Source: an uncultured Clostridia bacterium
GTDB lineage: Bacteria; Bacillota; Clostridia; UBA1381
NCBI GenBank assembly: GCA_934487205.1
Contig: CAKSRS010000010.1
Span: 1-48,360 of the forward strand
Direction of reading: 5' to 3'
DNA: 48,360 bases
Of the stretch, positions 26,954-35,563 are shown piece after piece. Position numbers and translations under genes: made by a program. Under the pieces are notes generated by a model. That model saw only the letters and a list, made by a program, of their open reading frames with translations. It was not told the DNA's origin and made no database searches. Position 1 is the stretch's first letter; every line of letters begins with the position of its first letter.

Positions 26954-27985
26954 TTATTTTTGCGAATCCGTGTGCTCATCATACGTCTCGGTAAAAATAT
27001 GACTTCCATCATTTTTTTGCGTGTCGGTGTGGTAATACAGATACTTGTGCTTGGCGGGCGATTGAGCCGCTTTAATTGATTTTATTGACGGGCAGCATAT
27101 CGGTCCTATCGGCAAGCCTTTATATTTGTATGTGTTGTACTTTGAGTCGGTTTCAAGGTTTTTATAATAAACCTTGTCAACATTGTAAAGCCCGTCGGAT
27201 ATTGCATAAACAACCGTTGCGTCAATTTGCAGCGGCATATCTAAATTAAGCCTGTTCTCGATTACTCCCGCTATTACGCTGCGTTCGGAATCTATCTTTG
27301 CCTCGCGCTCTATCATGGACGCTTTGGTTATTACTTCATAAATATTTCTTTCGGGAATACTTAAAGATTTTGTTTGTTTTTCAAATTCCTTCAGCATGGT
27401 ATCTATAACGGTTTTTGCGTCCGCGTCGGAATAAAATTCATAAGTGGACGGATACAAAAAACCTTGCAGACGGTAACGGATATTTTTATCGTTCGGGACA
27501 GCGTTTAAAAATGCATAGTTATAATCGGCTTTCAGTGCGTCTTCAAATTCGCTGTCGGTGCAAAGACCGAGTTCGCCGCATACGCGTGCTTTTATTTTCT
27601 CGACGGAAAAACCTTCGGGAACCGTCAGGGTAACGGTGTTCTTTTTTGCGCCCTTTGTCGCGAGCGTATTAAATATGTTGTCAAGGGAATCGCCGCGGTC
27701 GAATTTGAATGTACCGTATTGCAGCTTGCCTTTGTATTCCGATAGCGACAGCCGCAGCATAAACCATAGTTTGCTGTGTATTACGCCTTCATCTTTAAGC
27801 TGCTCCGCGATTTGAGCCGTCCCGGCGCCCTCTTTTATTGTGACTGTTACGGTGCCTTTAGCCGTGAATATGCGCACGGCGGCGGATAATACAACCGCAA
27901 GCACTATTATAATCAGTGCGGCAAGAATATATTTTTTCTGTTTTTTTGCGCGTCTTTTTTTCATTCGTTCAATACCTTTTTCCAT
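26954..27985 (-). CDS. mltG: Endolytic murein transglycosylase MltG
   Basis: The 343-residue protein starts at ATG 27985, behind GAGGT on the minus strand and 13 bases after the obgE stop; the longer frame into obgE is spurious. A cytoplasmic Lys/Arg-rich tail and one membrane helix (about 17-40) precede a LysM-like domain (residues about 45-95) and the YceG domain. The catalytic Glu is in ASMIEREAK, followed by the family pattern AGVIENRLNLDMPLQIDAT. The enzyme cuts nascent glycan strands to end their elongation. Confidence 0.92.
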   Translation of the reverse strand: MEKGIERMKKRRAKKQKKYILAALIIIVLAVVLSAAVRIFTAKGTVTVTIKEGAGTAQIAEQLKDEGVIHSKLWFMLRLSLSEYKGKLQYGTFKFDRGDSLDNIFNTLATKGAKKNTVTLTVPEGFSVEKIKARVCGELGLCTDSEFEDALKADYNYAFLNAVPNDKNIRYRLQGFLYPSTYEFYSDADAKTVIDTMLKEFEKQTKSLSIPERNIYEVITKASMIEREAKIDSERSVIAGVIENRLNLDMPLQIDATVVYAISDGLYNVDKVYYKNLETDSKYNTYKYKGLPIGPICCPSIKSIKAAQSPAKHKYLYYHTDTQKNDGSHIFTETYDEHTDSQK

Positions 27986-27998
27986 AAATTTTACCTCA

Positions 27999-29279
27999 TT
28001 ACCATACAAAGGAAAATTCCAAATCACCTATGCGGACGGTGTCGTCCTCCTTGATGCCCGCGTCGACGAGAGCGTCGATTACGCCGCGGTTTTTAAGCGC
28101 ATTCTGGAAAAACTGCAGGCTTTCGTTGTCGGAGAAGTTTACGCTGCCGCCCACAGCCTCAATCCATGTTCCGGATATTACATAAACATCGCCGTCACGG
28201 CTGATTTCGAAACCTTTGTCTGTTTTATCAATAAATTTATCCTCATCAATATCAAGCTCGACGGGAAATTCCTTTACGGGCGGGAGTTTTTGCAGTTCGG
28301 TGTAAGCGCGTTTCATGAGCTCGTCCACGCCCTTTCCGGTTGCAGCGGATATGGGGAATACGGTATAACCGCGCTTTTTCATTTCATTCAGAAAATCGTT
28401 GTAAACGGTTTCGTCCTGAATGATATCCGTCTTGTTTGCCGCGATAATCTGCGGGCGCTGTTCAAGTTCCATATTGTATTTTACAAGCTCGTCATTGATT
28501 ATGTCAAAGTCTTCGATTGGGTTTCTGCCTTCAATTCCCGAAACATCGACTACGTGAATTAAAAGGCGCGTGCGCTCTATATGACGCAGAAATTCATGCC
28601 CCAAACCGACGCCGTCGCTCGCGCCTTCTATAATTCCCGGTATGTCGGCAAGGATAAAACTCATGTGGTCGTTAAGCGATACAACGCCGAGGTTCGGCTC
28701 AAGCGTGGTGAAGTGGTAGTTTGCGATTTTCGGATTTGCCTTTGTTGTGCGCGAAAGAATTGTAGATTTTCCGACGTTCGGAAATCCGACAAGACCTACG
28801 TCGGCAAGAAGTTTCAGTTCAAGAAATACTTCGCGCTCGTCGCCCTTCTGCCCGTTTTTTGCAAAAGCGGGCGTTTGGCGGGTGGCTGTCGCAAAATGCG
28901 CGTTGCCCCAGCCGCCGTTGCCGCCGCGGGCAAGAACAACGTCCTTTTCGGGGTCGAATAGATCCGCAATAATTTTGCCTGATTGTACATCGCGAACGAC
29001 AGTGCCCTGCGGAACAGAAATAATTATGTCATTTCCGCGCTTGCCGTTCATGCGGTTGCTCATGCCTGCCTGACCGTTCTCCGCCACATATTTGCGCTTG
29101 TAGCGGAAGTCCATGAGAGTGGTGAGCCCCAAATCCACGTGAAAAATAACGTTTCCGCCCTTTCCGCCGTCGCCGCCGTCCGGGCCGCCCGCCGCAACGT
29201 ATTTTTCGCGGTGAAATGCAATTGCGCCGTTTCCGCCGTTTCCGGCTTTAATAAATATTTTTGCTTTATCTGTAAACAT
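27999..29279 (-). CDS. obgE: GTPase ObgE/CgtA
   Basis: The 426-residue protein is complete. It has the glycine-rich Obg fold (residues 1-158, with GGPDGGDGGKGGNV) and the G domain with GFPNVGKST (G1), DIPGIIEGA (G3) and NKTD (G4). A C-terminal OCT domain (about 345-426) is found in Gram-positive Obg proteins. It is a ribosome-assembly and stress-associated GTPase, and in spore formers it is also needed for sporulation initiation. It is transcribed with mltG. Confidence 0.97.
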   Translation of the reverse strand: MFTDKAKIFIKAGNGGNGAIAFHREKYVAAGGPDGGDGGKGGNVIFHVDLGLTTLMDFRYKRKYVAENGQAGMSNRMNGKRGNDIIISVPQGTVVRDVQSGKIIADLFDPEKDVVLARGGNGGWGNAHFATATRQTPAFAKNGQKGDEREVFLELKLLADVGLVGFPNVGKSTILSRTTKANPKIANYHFTTLEPNLGVVSLNDHMSFILADIPGIIEGASDGVGLGHEFLRHIERTRLLIHVVDVSGIEGRNPIEDFDIINDELVKYNMELEQRPQIIAANKTDIIQDETVYNDFLNEMKKRGYTVFPISAATGKGVDELMKRAYTELQKLPPVKEFPVELDIDEDKFIDKTDKGFEISRDGDVYVISGTWIEAVGGSVNFSDNESLQFFQNALKNRGVIDALVDAGIKEDDTVRIGDLEFSFVW

Positions 29280-29317
29280 TTTCTTTGCTCCGTTTCGTTT
29301 TTTATATCTTATCCGTT

Positions 29318-29346
29318 ATTATAGCATAAAATGCGTATTTTGTAAA
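29318..29346 (-). promoter_or_regulatory. obgE promoter
   Basis: On the minus strand, TTTACA (29341-29346), a 17-base spacer and the extended -10 TGCTATAAT (hexamer 29318-29323) lie about 40 bases before the obgE start. Confidence 0.75.
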
Positions 29347-29370
29347 TAGGTGTATTTTTTTGATTGTTTG

Positions 29371-29399
29371 TTGAAAAAATTGGAATATTGTGGTATAAT
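29371..29399 (+). promoter_or_regulatory. Promoter of the GNAT gene
   Basis: TTGAAA (29371-29376) and TATAAT (29394-29399, extended TGG) have a 17-base spacer. The promoter is divergent from the obgE promoter, with the -35 boxes about 25 bases apart. Confidence 0.75.
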
Positions 29400-29454
29400 A
29401 AATTCAAAAATTTGGCTAAAGCAGCCGCATTGTGACGGCAGAATGGAGGAAATT

Positions 29455-30045
29455 ATGATTAATCTGCAAATTGCAAATGAAGATGACGCTTGCGAATTGC
29501 TCAAAATATATGCGCCGTATGTGCAAAAGACGGCAATAACGTTTGAATATGATATACCGTCGGTTGAAGAATTTAAGTGGCGCATATTAAATACGCAGAA
29601 AAAATATCCGTATATTGTTGCCGAACATGACGGGCAGATTGTCGGCTACGCGTATGCCGGGGCGTTTAAGGGGCGCGCCGCGTACGATTGGGCGGTAGAG
29701 ACCTCGATTTATGTAAAGAAGGACGAAAAGCGTATGGGAATAGGTAAAAAACTGTACGCCGCACTCGAGAGCATACTTCGCGCGCAGAATATACTTAATC
29801 TAAACGCATGCATTGCATATGCGGAGAAAGAGGACGAACATCTGACTAAGAACAGCGTACAATTTCATGAACACCTCGGTTTCAGATTGGTTGGGAAATT
29901 TAGTCAATGCGGATTTAAATTCGGAGAATGGTATGATATGGTGTGGATGGAAAAGCATATCGGAGTGCATAACAGCACTCCGTCGCCGATAAAATGGTTT
30001 GCAGAATTTGATAGTGACGAACTGCAAAAATATTTAAAAATATAA
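29455..30045 (+). CDS. GNAT N-acetyltransferase, PAT/Bar-like
   Basis: The 196-residue protein starts at ATG 29455 behind GGAGG (29445-29449). It has the pattern of phosphinothricin/methionine-sulfone acetyltransferase-like GNATs: Y..Y....AITFEYD near the N-terminus, GYAYAGAFKGRAAYDWAVE, the acetyl-CoA loop RMGIGKKLY and FHEHLGFRLVGKF. It is followed by a nonstandard C-terminal tail of about 25 residues. It would transfer acetyl from acetyl-CoA to an amine. The physiological substrate is unknown; detoxification of amino-acid analogues is typical of the family. Confidence 0.85.
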   Translation: MINLQIANEDDACELLKIYAPYVQKTAITFEYDIPSVEEFKWRILNTQKKYPYIVAEHDGQIVGYAYAGAFKGRAAYDWAVETSIYVKKDEKRMGIGKKLYAALESILRAQNILNLNACIAYAEKEDEHLTKNSVQFHEHLGFRLVGKFSQCGFKFGEWYDMVWMEKHIGVHNSTPSPIKWFAEFDSDELQKYLKI

Positions 30046-30053
30046 ATAACAAA

Positions 30054-30103
30054 AAAAGTGTAAGCAATCAACCGTACAGCTGATTTATTTACACTTTTAT
30101 TAT
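30054..30103. terminator. Bidirectional terminator between GNAT and serA
   Basis: AAAAGTGTAA (30054-30063) pairs with TTACACTTTT (30089-30098), with an inner AATCA/TGATT stem. It lies between the two convergent stop codons. Confidence 0.7.
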
Positions 30104-30106
30104 GTT

Positions 30107-31270
30107 TTATCTTATAACTCTTGCTCTTAACACACCGTCAACAGCCTTGATTTTTTCGACAATTTCGTCTGTAATGGCATCGTCCGTGTTGATAATGGTG
30201 TAAGCGTACTCTTTTTTGCTCTTGTTAATTAAGTCAGTAATGTTTTGGTTTGTTTCTGCAAAAAGAGTTGTGAACTTCGTCAGCATGGACGGAATATTTT
30301 TATGCAGAATTGCAATTCTGCCTTTGCCGGTTATGGGCAATGTGCAGTTCGGGAAGTTCACGGAATTTGTGATGTTGCCCGTTTCGAGATATGCCGATAA
30401 TTCCTGTGCCGCCATTACCGCGCAGTTATCTTCCGATTCTGCGGTTGACGCGCCGAGGTGGGGGATAGCGATTATTCCCTTTTCGTTTATAACTTCACCG
30501 TCGGGGAAGTCAACAACATACTTTGCAACTTTGCCGCCTGCAAGTGCCGCTTTGATATCGTTTGTGTTCACAAGACCGCCGCGCGAGAAGTTCAGAATTT
30601 TAACGCCGTCCTTCATTTTTGCGATTGTATCTTTATTGATTGTGTTTTTCGTTTCGTCATTGAGCGGAACATGAATTGTCAGATAATCAGCGTTGGCGTA
30701 AACCTCATCAGCGCTTTTTGCGCGCTTGATGTGGCTGGACAAGCGCCATGCGGTGTCTACCGAAAGGTACGGGTCGAAACCGATAACATTCATGCCGAGA
30801 TGGCGCGCGGTATTGGCAACCAGTACGCCGATTGCGCCCAGTCCGATCACGCCGAGAGTTTTGCCCTGAACTTCATTTCCGGCGAAGTTTGATTTGCCCT
30901 TTTCCACCTGTTTTGCAATGTCATCGCCGGTAAGCGCTTTTGCCCAGTCAATTCCGCCCGTAATATCGCGCGATGCAAGGAAAAGTCCGGCAAGAACAAG
31001 CTCCTTTACGGCGTTTGCGTTTGCGCCCGGCGTGTTAAATACAACAATTCCCTTTTCCGAGCATTTATCGATAGGGATATTGTTTGTGCCGGCGCCCGCT
31101 CTTGCAACGGCTTTCAGCGACGCGGGAAGTTCCATGTCATGCATGGCATAGCTGCGCAGAATTATTCCGTCCGCGTCCTTTGCAGTGTCGTCCGTAATGG
31201 TGTACTTGTCCGCGTCCAGCTGCTCCAAGCCGCAGTGTGCTATTTTATTTAATGTCAGAATTTCAAACAT
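30107..31270 (-). CDS. serA: D-3-phosphoglycerate dehydrogenase SerA
   Basis: The 387-residue protein has an NAD-binding Rossmann motif (GLGAIGVLVANTARHLG), the catalytic-site motifs LNFSRGG and IPHLGAST, and a short C-terminal ACT domain (about 320-387, ending VDGVLRARVI). This is the short form without the intervening domain of long SerA proteins. It performs the first step of serine synthesis from 3-phosphoglycerate, and the ACT domain suggests serine feedback. AGAGGT precedes the ATG, and the gene begins 14 bases after serC. Confidence 0.95.
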   Translation of the reverse strand: MFEILTLNKIAHCGLEQLDADKYTITDDTAKDADGIILRSYAMHDMELPASLKAVARAGAGTNNIPIDKCSEKGIVVFNTPGANANAVKELVLAGLFLASRDITGGIDWAKALTGDDIAKQVEKGKSNFAGNEVQGKTLGVIGLGAIGVLVANTARHLGMNVIGFDPYLSVDTAWRLSSHIKRAKSADEVYANADYLTIHVPLNDETKNTINKDTIAKMKDGVKILNFSRGGLVNTNDIKAALAGGKVAKYVVDFPDGEVINEKGIIAIPHLGASTAESEDNCAVMAAQELSAYLETGNITNSVNFPNCTLPITGKGRIAILHKNIPSMLTKFTTLFAETNQNITDLINKSKKEYAYTIINTDDAITDEIVEKIKAVDGVLRARVIR

Positions 31271-31284
31271 AATTATTTACCTCT

Positions 31285-32367
31285 TTATTTATTTTCTTCT
31301 TCAAATTTTTTCATAAATGCAACCAGCTTTTCAACACCTTCAACGGGCATTGCATTATAGATGCTGGCTCTCATGCCGCCTACGGTTCTGTGACCTTTCA
31401 GGTTTACAAAACCGGCGTCTTTGGCTTCTTTAATGAATTTTGCATTAAGTTCATCGTCACCCGTTACGAACGGAACATTCATAAGCGAACGGTCTTCTTT
31501 AACAACCGTGCCGCGGAACATTTCCGAGCTGTCCAAAAAGTCGTAAAGGATAGCCGCTTTCTTCTCGTTTACAGCCTGAACAGCCTTTACGCCGCCCTGC
31601 TCTTTAATCCATTCGAGAACAAGTTTCACGATGTAAATTCCGTATGTAGGCGGAGTATTGTACATCGAACCGTTATCGGCGTGGATTTGATAGTTAAACA
31701 TTGTGGGGCATATATCCATAGCGTCGCCGATTAAATCTTCGCGGACAATAACAAGCGTAACGCCTGCCGGACCGAGATTTTTCTGCGCGCCCGCAAATAA
31801 AAGACCGAATTTTGTAACGTCGATTTCTTCCGACATTACCATTGACGAAATATCAGCAACCAACGGAATGTCACCCGTGTCGGGGAGATTGTTCCATTTG
31901 GTTCCGTAAATTGTGTTATTCATGCAGATGTAGAAATAATCTGCGTCTTTTGAAAAGGTCGATTTGTCAAGCTTTGGAATGTACGAAAATGTTTTGTCCG
32001 CCGATGACGCAATTTTGTTTACCGTTATGTAACGTTCTGCTTCTTGTGCTGCTTTTTTTGCCCACTGACCTGTTACGACAATATCGCATTTTTTGTTCTT
32101 TTTAGCAAGATTCATCGGAATCATCGCAAATTGGCTTGAACCGCCGCCCTGCAGAAATAATACTTTATAATTGTCGGGGACATGCATAAGTTCACGTACA
32201 AGCGCTTCGCAGCCGTTTATGATTTCTTCATAGTCCTTGGAACGGTGACTCATTTCCATTACCGACATACCCGCCGTACCGTATTCTACCATTTCACTCT
32301 GCGCCTTTTTTAAAACTTCCACCGGCAGCATGGAAGGACCGGCTGAAAAATTATAAACTCTACTCAT
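31285..32367 (-). CDS. serC: Phosphoserine aminotransferase SerC
   Basis: The 360-residue class V aminotransferase is complete. It has the N-terminal YNFSAGPSMLP signature and the PLP lysine in FAGAQKNLGPAG, and it ends with HRTVGGMRASIYNAMP, which binds the substrate phosphate. It converts 3-phosphohydroxypyruvate to phosphoserine, the step after SerA. It lies first in the serC-serA operon. No serB was seen in the window. Confidence 0.97.
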   Translation of the reverse strand: MSRVYNFSAGPSMLPVEVLKKAQSEMVEYGTAGMSVMEMSHRSKDYEEIINGCEALVRELMHVPDNYKVLFLQGGGSSQFAMIPMNLAKKNKKCDIVVTGQWAKKAAQEAERYITVNKIASSADKTFSYIPKLDKSTFSKDADYFYICMNNTIYGTKWNNLPDTGDIPLVADISSMVMSEEIDVTKFGLLFAGAQKNLGPAGVTLVIVREDLIGDAMDICPTMFNYQIHADNGSMYNTPPTYGIYIVKLVLEWIKEQGGVKAVQAVNEKKAAILYDFLDSSEMFRGTVVKEDRSLMNVPFVTGDDELNAKFIKEAKDAGFVNLKGHRTVGGMRASIYNAMPVEGVEKLVAFMKKFEEENK

Positions 32368-32402
32368 TTTTAAGACCTCTTTCTTTTTTTCATAATGGAC
32401 TT

Positions 32403-32431
32403 ATTATAACTCAAATTAAAAATCAAGTCAA
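32403..32431 (-). promoter_or_regulatory. serC-serA promoter
   Basis: On the minus strand TTGACT (32426-32431), a 17-base spacer and TATAAT (32403-32408) lie about 36 bases before the serC start, so the leader is short. Confidence 0.8.
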
Positions 32432-32472
32432 CCGAAAGTGTTAAAATTGCCCGAAATTTTAAAAATATTACC

Positions 32473-32499
32473 ATTAAATCCACTTGCGGTTGATTTAAT
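32473..32499 (-). terminator. Weak terminator candidate after the amidase gene
   Basis: ATTAAATC (32473-32480) pairs with GATTTAAT (32492-32499). The stem overlaps the amidase stop codon and is followed on the minus strand by a T-rich stretch. It is AT-rich, so the call is tentative. Confidence 0.4.
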
Positions 32500-33205
32500 C
32501 AAATGCGTAATATTTTTCTGCCGCGTCTGCAATTGCCCATGCAAGGCGAGCCTGATAATCTTCAGTGCGGAGTTTTTTTTCTTCAGCGGGATTGGATAAA
32601 AAGCCGCATTCGACCAAAATTGACGGAACCGGCGGATTTTTAAGCAAAAACAGCTTTGTGTCCGCGGTTTGTACAACGTGCGTTTGCGCACCGGTTACGT
32701 CGCACATGCGGCTTTGGATATTTTCGGCAAGCGGCTTTATTTCAGGGTGGTTTTTGGAATAAAATATGCGCAGACCCGACGCCTTTGTGCTTTGATAAGA
32801 ATTCATATGAACGGTTATAAAAAGGTCGGCGTCGGAACTTTTCATGACGGACAGGCGTTTTTTCATATCCTCAACCTTCATATCGCGGATAGTTTTGCTT
32901 TTGGATGTCCACAATCCGTTTTCGTCGGTACGCGTCATAATGACGTTGACGCCCTTGGCGGCAAGGACTTCTTCAAGCTTTTCGGCTATGGCGAGATTTA
33001 TTTCCTGCTCAACCGTGCCGTTTGCGCCGACCGCGCCGCCATCGGGCAGACCGTGCCCGGCGTCTACTATAATCGAGAGCTGCGGGCGCGTGCGCTTATC
33101 GGCGTGTGACGTCACCACCGAGAGACACCCCGCCGCCATGCCGATACAGCAGATAACCAAGAGTCCGATAATGCAGTGTTTTTTTCTCAAAATAAAATAC
33201 ATCAT
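32495..33205 (-). CDS. cwlD: N-acetylmuramoyl-L-alanine amidase (Amidase_3, CwlD-like)
   Basis: The 236-residue protein starts at ATG 33205 or 33202. An N-terminal membrane segment (about 11-33) anchors or exports it. The zinc-amidase domain is clear: VDAGHG (zinc ligand His51), VEQEINL (ligand Glu66), TVHMNS (third ligand) and the catalytic Glu in LVECGFLSNP. It has the size of spore-cortex CwlD and cleaves the bond between muramic acid and L-alanine. The symbol is by domain architecture; a vegetative amidase is possible. Its start codon lies in a perfect 13-bp inverted repeat. Confidence 0.82.
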   Translation of the reverse strand: MMYFILRKKHCIIGLLVICCIGMAAGCLSVVTSHADKRTRPQLSIIVDAGHGLPDGGAVGANGTVEQEINLAIAEKLEEVLAAKGVNVIMTRTDENGLWTSKSKTIRDMKVEDMKKRLSVMKSSDADLFITVHMNSYQSTKASGLRIFYSKNHPEIKPLAENIQSRMCDVTGAQTHVVQTADTKLFLLKNPPVPSILVECGFLSNPAEEKKLRTEDYQARLAWAIADAAEKYYAFD

Positions 33206-33236
33206 ATCACCCAAATAAATATATGATATGATGTAT
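33197..33236 (-). promoter_or_regulatory. 13-bp inverted repeat enclosing the amidase start codon
   Basis: ATACATCATATCA (33197-33209) pairs with TGATATGATGTAT (33224-33236) across 14 bases. In the minus-strand mRNA the 3' arm contains both candidate ATG codons, and the GGG of the ribosome site is at the edge of the loop. The stem is followed by a T-rich stretch. It may be a translation-blocking hairpin, a weak terminator for the upstream gene, or an operator. Confidence 0.6.
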
Positions 33237-33243
33237 ATTAATA

Positions 33244-34524
33244 TTATTCTTTGTCTTGTACTTTTTCGAGTACGGTTACCAATGCGCTTTCAATTCGATG
33301 GTCGCGTATTTTTGTAACCTTAATTTGCAGACCGTATGCCTCAAGTTCGGGTGTTGCGCCGTCCTCGGGAATTTCGCCGAGTTCGCCCAAAATCATTCCG
33401 GCGAATGTGTTGTATTCCTCGACGGGGAGGTCAACCCCCAATGTTTCCGATACGAGGTCAATGTCGCATGAGCCGGAAATTCTGTAAGTGTTGGAATCAA
33501 TTGCAACTATGTCGTCATCTTCCTTTTCGTCATATTCGTTGGAAAGATTGCCGACGATTTCTTCAAGTAAATCCGACATGGTTATAATGCCGCCCAAACC
33601 GCCGTATTCATCAAGAACAACGGCAAAGTGAGTTTTTGCTTTTTGCATTTGACGGAATAAGTCGTCCGCCTTGAGCGTTTCCGGCACAAAGTACGGGGTG
33701 CGCAAAAGAGATACAGCATCGCCGCCGCTGAGCAGTGTGCGGTAAAAATCCTTGCTGTTTATCGTGCCGACGATGTTATCTATGGAATTGTCGCACACCG
33801 GATAAATTGAATGGTTGGATTCGGAAATTGTCTCTTTCCATGTGTCCTTATCCTCAAGCCACAAAATCTCGGTGTCGGTGCGGTGAGTCATAATATCGCC
33901 GACCTGAGTATCGTCAAGTTCGAAAATATTATGTATCATTTTCTTTTCGTCCGGGTCAATTGCGCCGCTTTCGCTGCCGATATCAACCATCATGCGTATT
34001 TCTTCCTCGGTAACCTCGTCTTCCGTATCGTTTGGTTTTATGCCGAATATCAAGAGAAAAATATTTGAAATCGACGTCAGTAAAACGGAAACGGGTAAGC
34101 CGACAAAGTACAAAAGGCGCAAAAGCTGCGATGTTTTTAAAACAATGGCGTCCGCGTGCAAATCCGCAATACGTTTCGGTGCGTATACGCCGAAAACAAG
34201 GATAAATACTGCAAGAACGGCTACGCTTAAAACTTTGCCCCAAAGCGGCGGAAGTTTCCAAAAAAACGCGTCGGGCATAATATATGCGGCTATAAAACTC
34301 AGCGCGAGTTCTATTATAATAGTAAGAACCCGGATTGAGTTATAAAACTTATTTGGGTTTTCCGAAAGAGCAAGCACGTTTTTTGCGCGCTTGTCGCCGC
34401 CTTCCGCAAGCTTTTGAAGTCTTGCCTCGTTGACATTGTTGACGGCGGTTTCAAAACACCGCAAAATACCTGTAAACAAAATTAAAATAAATATCCACGT
34501 ACATCGAGAGGGAAGTGAATCCAC
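33244..34524 (-). CDS. CNNM/CorC-HlyC family membrane protein with CBS pair
   Basis: The 426-residue protein starts with GTG 34524, the first possible start after an in-frame TGA, with AAAGGA about ten bases upstream. An N-terminal DUF21/CNNM membrane domain (about 1-185, four helices) is followed by a CBS pair (about 200-320: VGDIMTHRTDTEILWLE and the Bateman repeat) and a C-terminal CorC_HlyC domain (about 340-420). Members export or regulate divalent cations such as Mg2+, although they are often labelled hemolysins. The DUF21 domain starts directly without an additional leader. Confidence 0.9.
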   Translation of the reverse strand: MDSLPSRCTWIFILILFTGILRCFETAVNNVNEARLQKLAEGGDKRAKNVLALSENPNKFYNSIRVLTIIIELALSFIAAYIMPDAFFWKLPPLWGKVLSVAVLAVFILVFGVYAPKRIADLHADAIVLKTSQLLRLLYFVGLPVSVLLTSISNIFLLIFGIKPNDTEDEVTEEEIRMMVDIGSESGAIDPDEKKMIHNIFELDDTQVGDIMTHRTDTEILWLEDKDTWKETISESNHSIYPVCDNSIDNIVGTINSKDFYRTLLSGGDAVSLLRTPYFVPETLKADDLFRQMQKAKTHFAVVLDEYGGLGGIITMSDLLEEIVGNLSNEYDEKEDDDIVAIDSNTYRISGSCDIDLVSETLGVDLPVEEYNTFAGMILGELGEIPEDGATPELEAYGLQIKVTKIRDHRIESALVTVLEKVQDKE

Positions 34525-34561
34525 AAACCATCATCCTTTCAGATTATAAAATATTACATAT

Positions 34562-34590
34562 ATAATAACAGATATTTTTTTAAATGTCAA
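34562..34590 (-). promoter_or_regulatory. Promoter of the CNNM-family gene
   Basis: On the minus strand TTGACA (34585-34590), a 17-base spacer and TATTAT (34562-34567) lie about 38 bases before the GTG start. Confidence 0.75.
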
Positions 34591-34602
34591 TCTCAAATTA
34601 AT

Positions 34603-34643
34603 AAAAAAGCAGCAGACAAACCGAAAAGTATCAGTTTGTCTGC
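34603..34643 (-). terminator. Terminator of the ECF sigma operon
   Basis: GCAGACAAAC (34612-34621) pairs with GTTTGTCTGC (34634-34643), followed on the minus strand by a T run (34603-34608). The first arm is formed by the last codons of the anti-sigma-like gene. Confidence 0.8.
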
Positions 34644-35563
34644 GCGTTCTCCGATTTATAGAAGTCCATACCGATAATAATTTTTTTAATATCATCGACG
34701 GAAAGTCCGTCCGAACTGCCGAGCGAATACGCGTTTTCACCATCAATCCACGTGATGCTGTAATATTTGCCGCCGAACCCGCGTGCCGTGACGGATAAAT
34801 TACCGATATCCATTAAATCGGTGTTCGGATAGGAATTGTAGTCGCCGCTTATGTCACCGTCGGTTTTTTCAGTGCGGTAGAGGATTGTATTTTCACCGCA
34901 GCTGTATAAAATCTGAATAAGCGTGCCGTCTATAAGCGCGCAGCTGCTCTGCGTGTACCCGTCCGGCAAAACGGACGGCAGCATGAAATTATATCCGGCG
35001 GACTCATAAAGTTCCGCTATGCTGTCCGCATCGGCAAAAGGATTTCCGCCGCATACGCCCTTGGGCGGAGTGTCGGTTTCGGGTTCATCGCCATTTGAGG
35101 GAGCCCCTGCCGAAACGGTCGGCGCGGGTGTAACGGCGGGTATGTCTGCCACCGGCGTTGGAGCGGGTTTTGCAGTATTTTCGGGAATTGTTCCCGAAGG
35201 TTTCACCTTTACGTCCTTTTGTGGTGCCGCCGTTTCGGACGGGACTTTTTTGGGTGCGGGAGTGTCTGTAATATCGGGTGTGATTGTCGGCGCGGGCGCC
35301 TTGGTATGAACGGGCGCGACGGGTTCTAAAGTATTGTCGTTTTCCGCACGGAAATTTTTGTACAAAATCACGGAGGTTATGCATACCGCAAAGCATGCGG
35401 CATAACTTACGGCGCGTTTTATAAAAGTTCTGCGTGCGTTTTTTATATGTGATTTGTCGGCGGAAACGATTTTTTCATTTGCCGCTGCCAAAACTTTGGC
35501 TTTAAGTTCATCGGAGGCGATTATTTTATCCATTGCATCGGTATATTTTTTACTCAAAATCAT
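34631..35563 (-). CDS. Membrane-anchored anti-sigma-like protein with DUF4367-type C-terminal domain
   Basis: The 310-residue protein has a short cytoplasmic N-terminus (about 1-48), one membrane helix (about 50-72) and a Pro/Thr/Ala-rich extracellular linker (about 80-165). The C-terminal domain (about 190-305) has GYTQSSCALIDGTLIQILYS and then ILYRTEKTDGDISGDYNSY. The same pattern occurs in the secreted protein at 36077-36955. The ATG lies within the end of the sigma gene (14-base overlap); a TTG at 35557 would fit the GGAGG spacing better. Topology and overlap indicate a regulator of the ECF sigma factor, possibly sensing an envelope signal. No zinc-binding anti-sigma motif is seen. Confidence 0.75.
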   Translation of the reverse strand: MILSKKYTDAMDKIIASDELKAKVLAAANEKIVSADKSHIKNARRTFIKRAVSYAACFAVCITSVILYKNFRAENDNTLEPVAPVHTKAPAPTITPDITDTPAPKKVPSETAAPQKDVKVKPSGTIPENTAKPAPTPVADIPAVTPAPTVSAGAPSNGDEPETDTPPKGVCGGNPFADADSIAELYESAGYNFMLPSVLPDGYTQSSCALIDGTLIQILYSCGENTILYRTEKTDGDISGDYNSYPNTDLMDIGNLSVTARGFGGKYYSITWIDGENAYSLGSSDGLSVDDIKKIIIGMDFYKSENAQTN

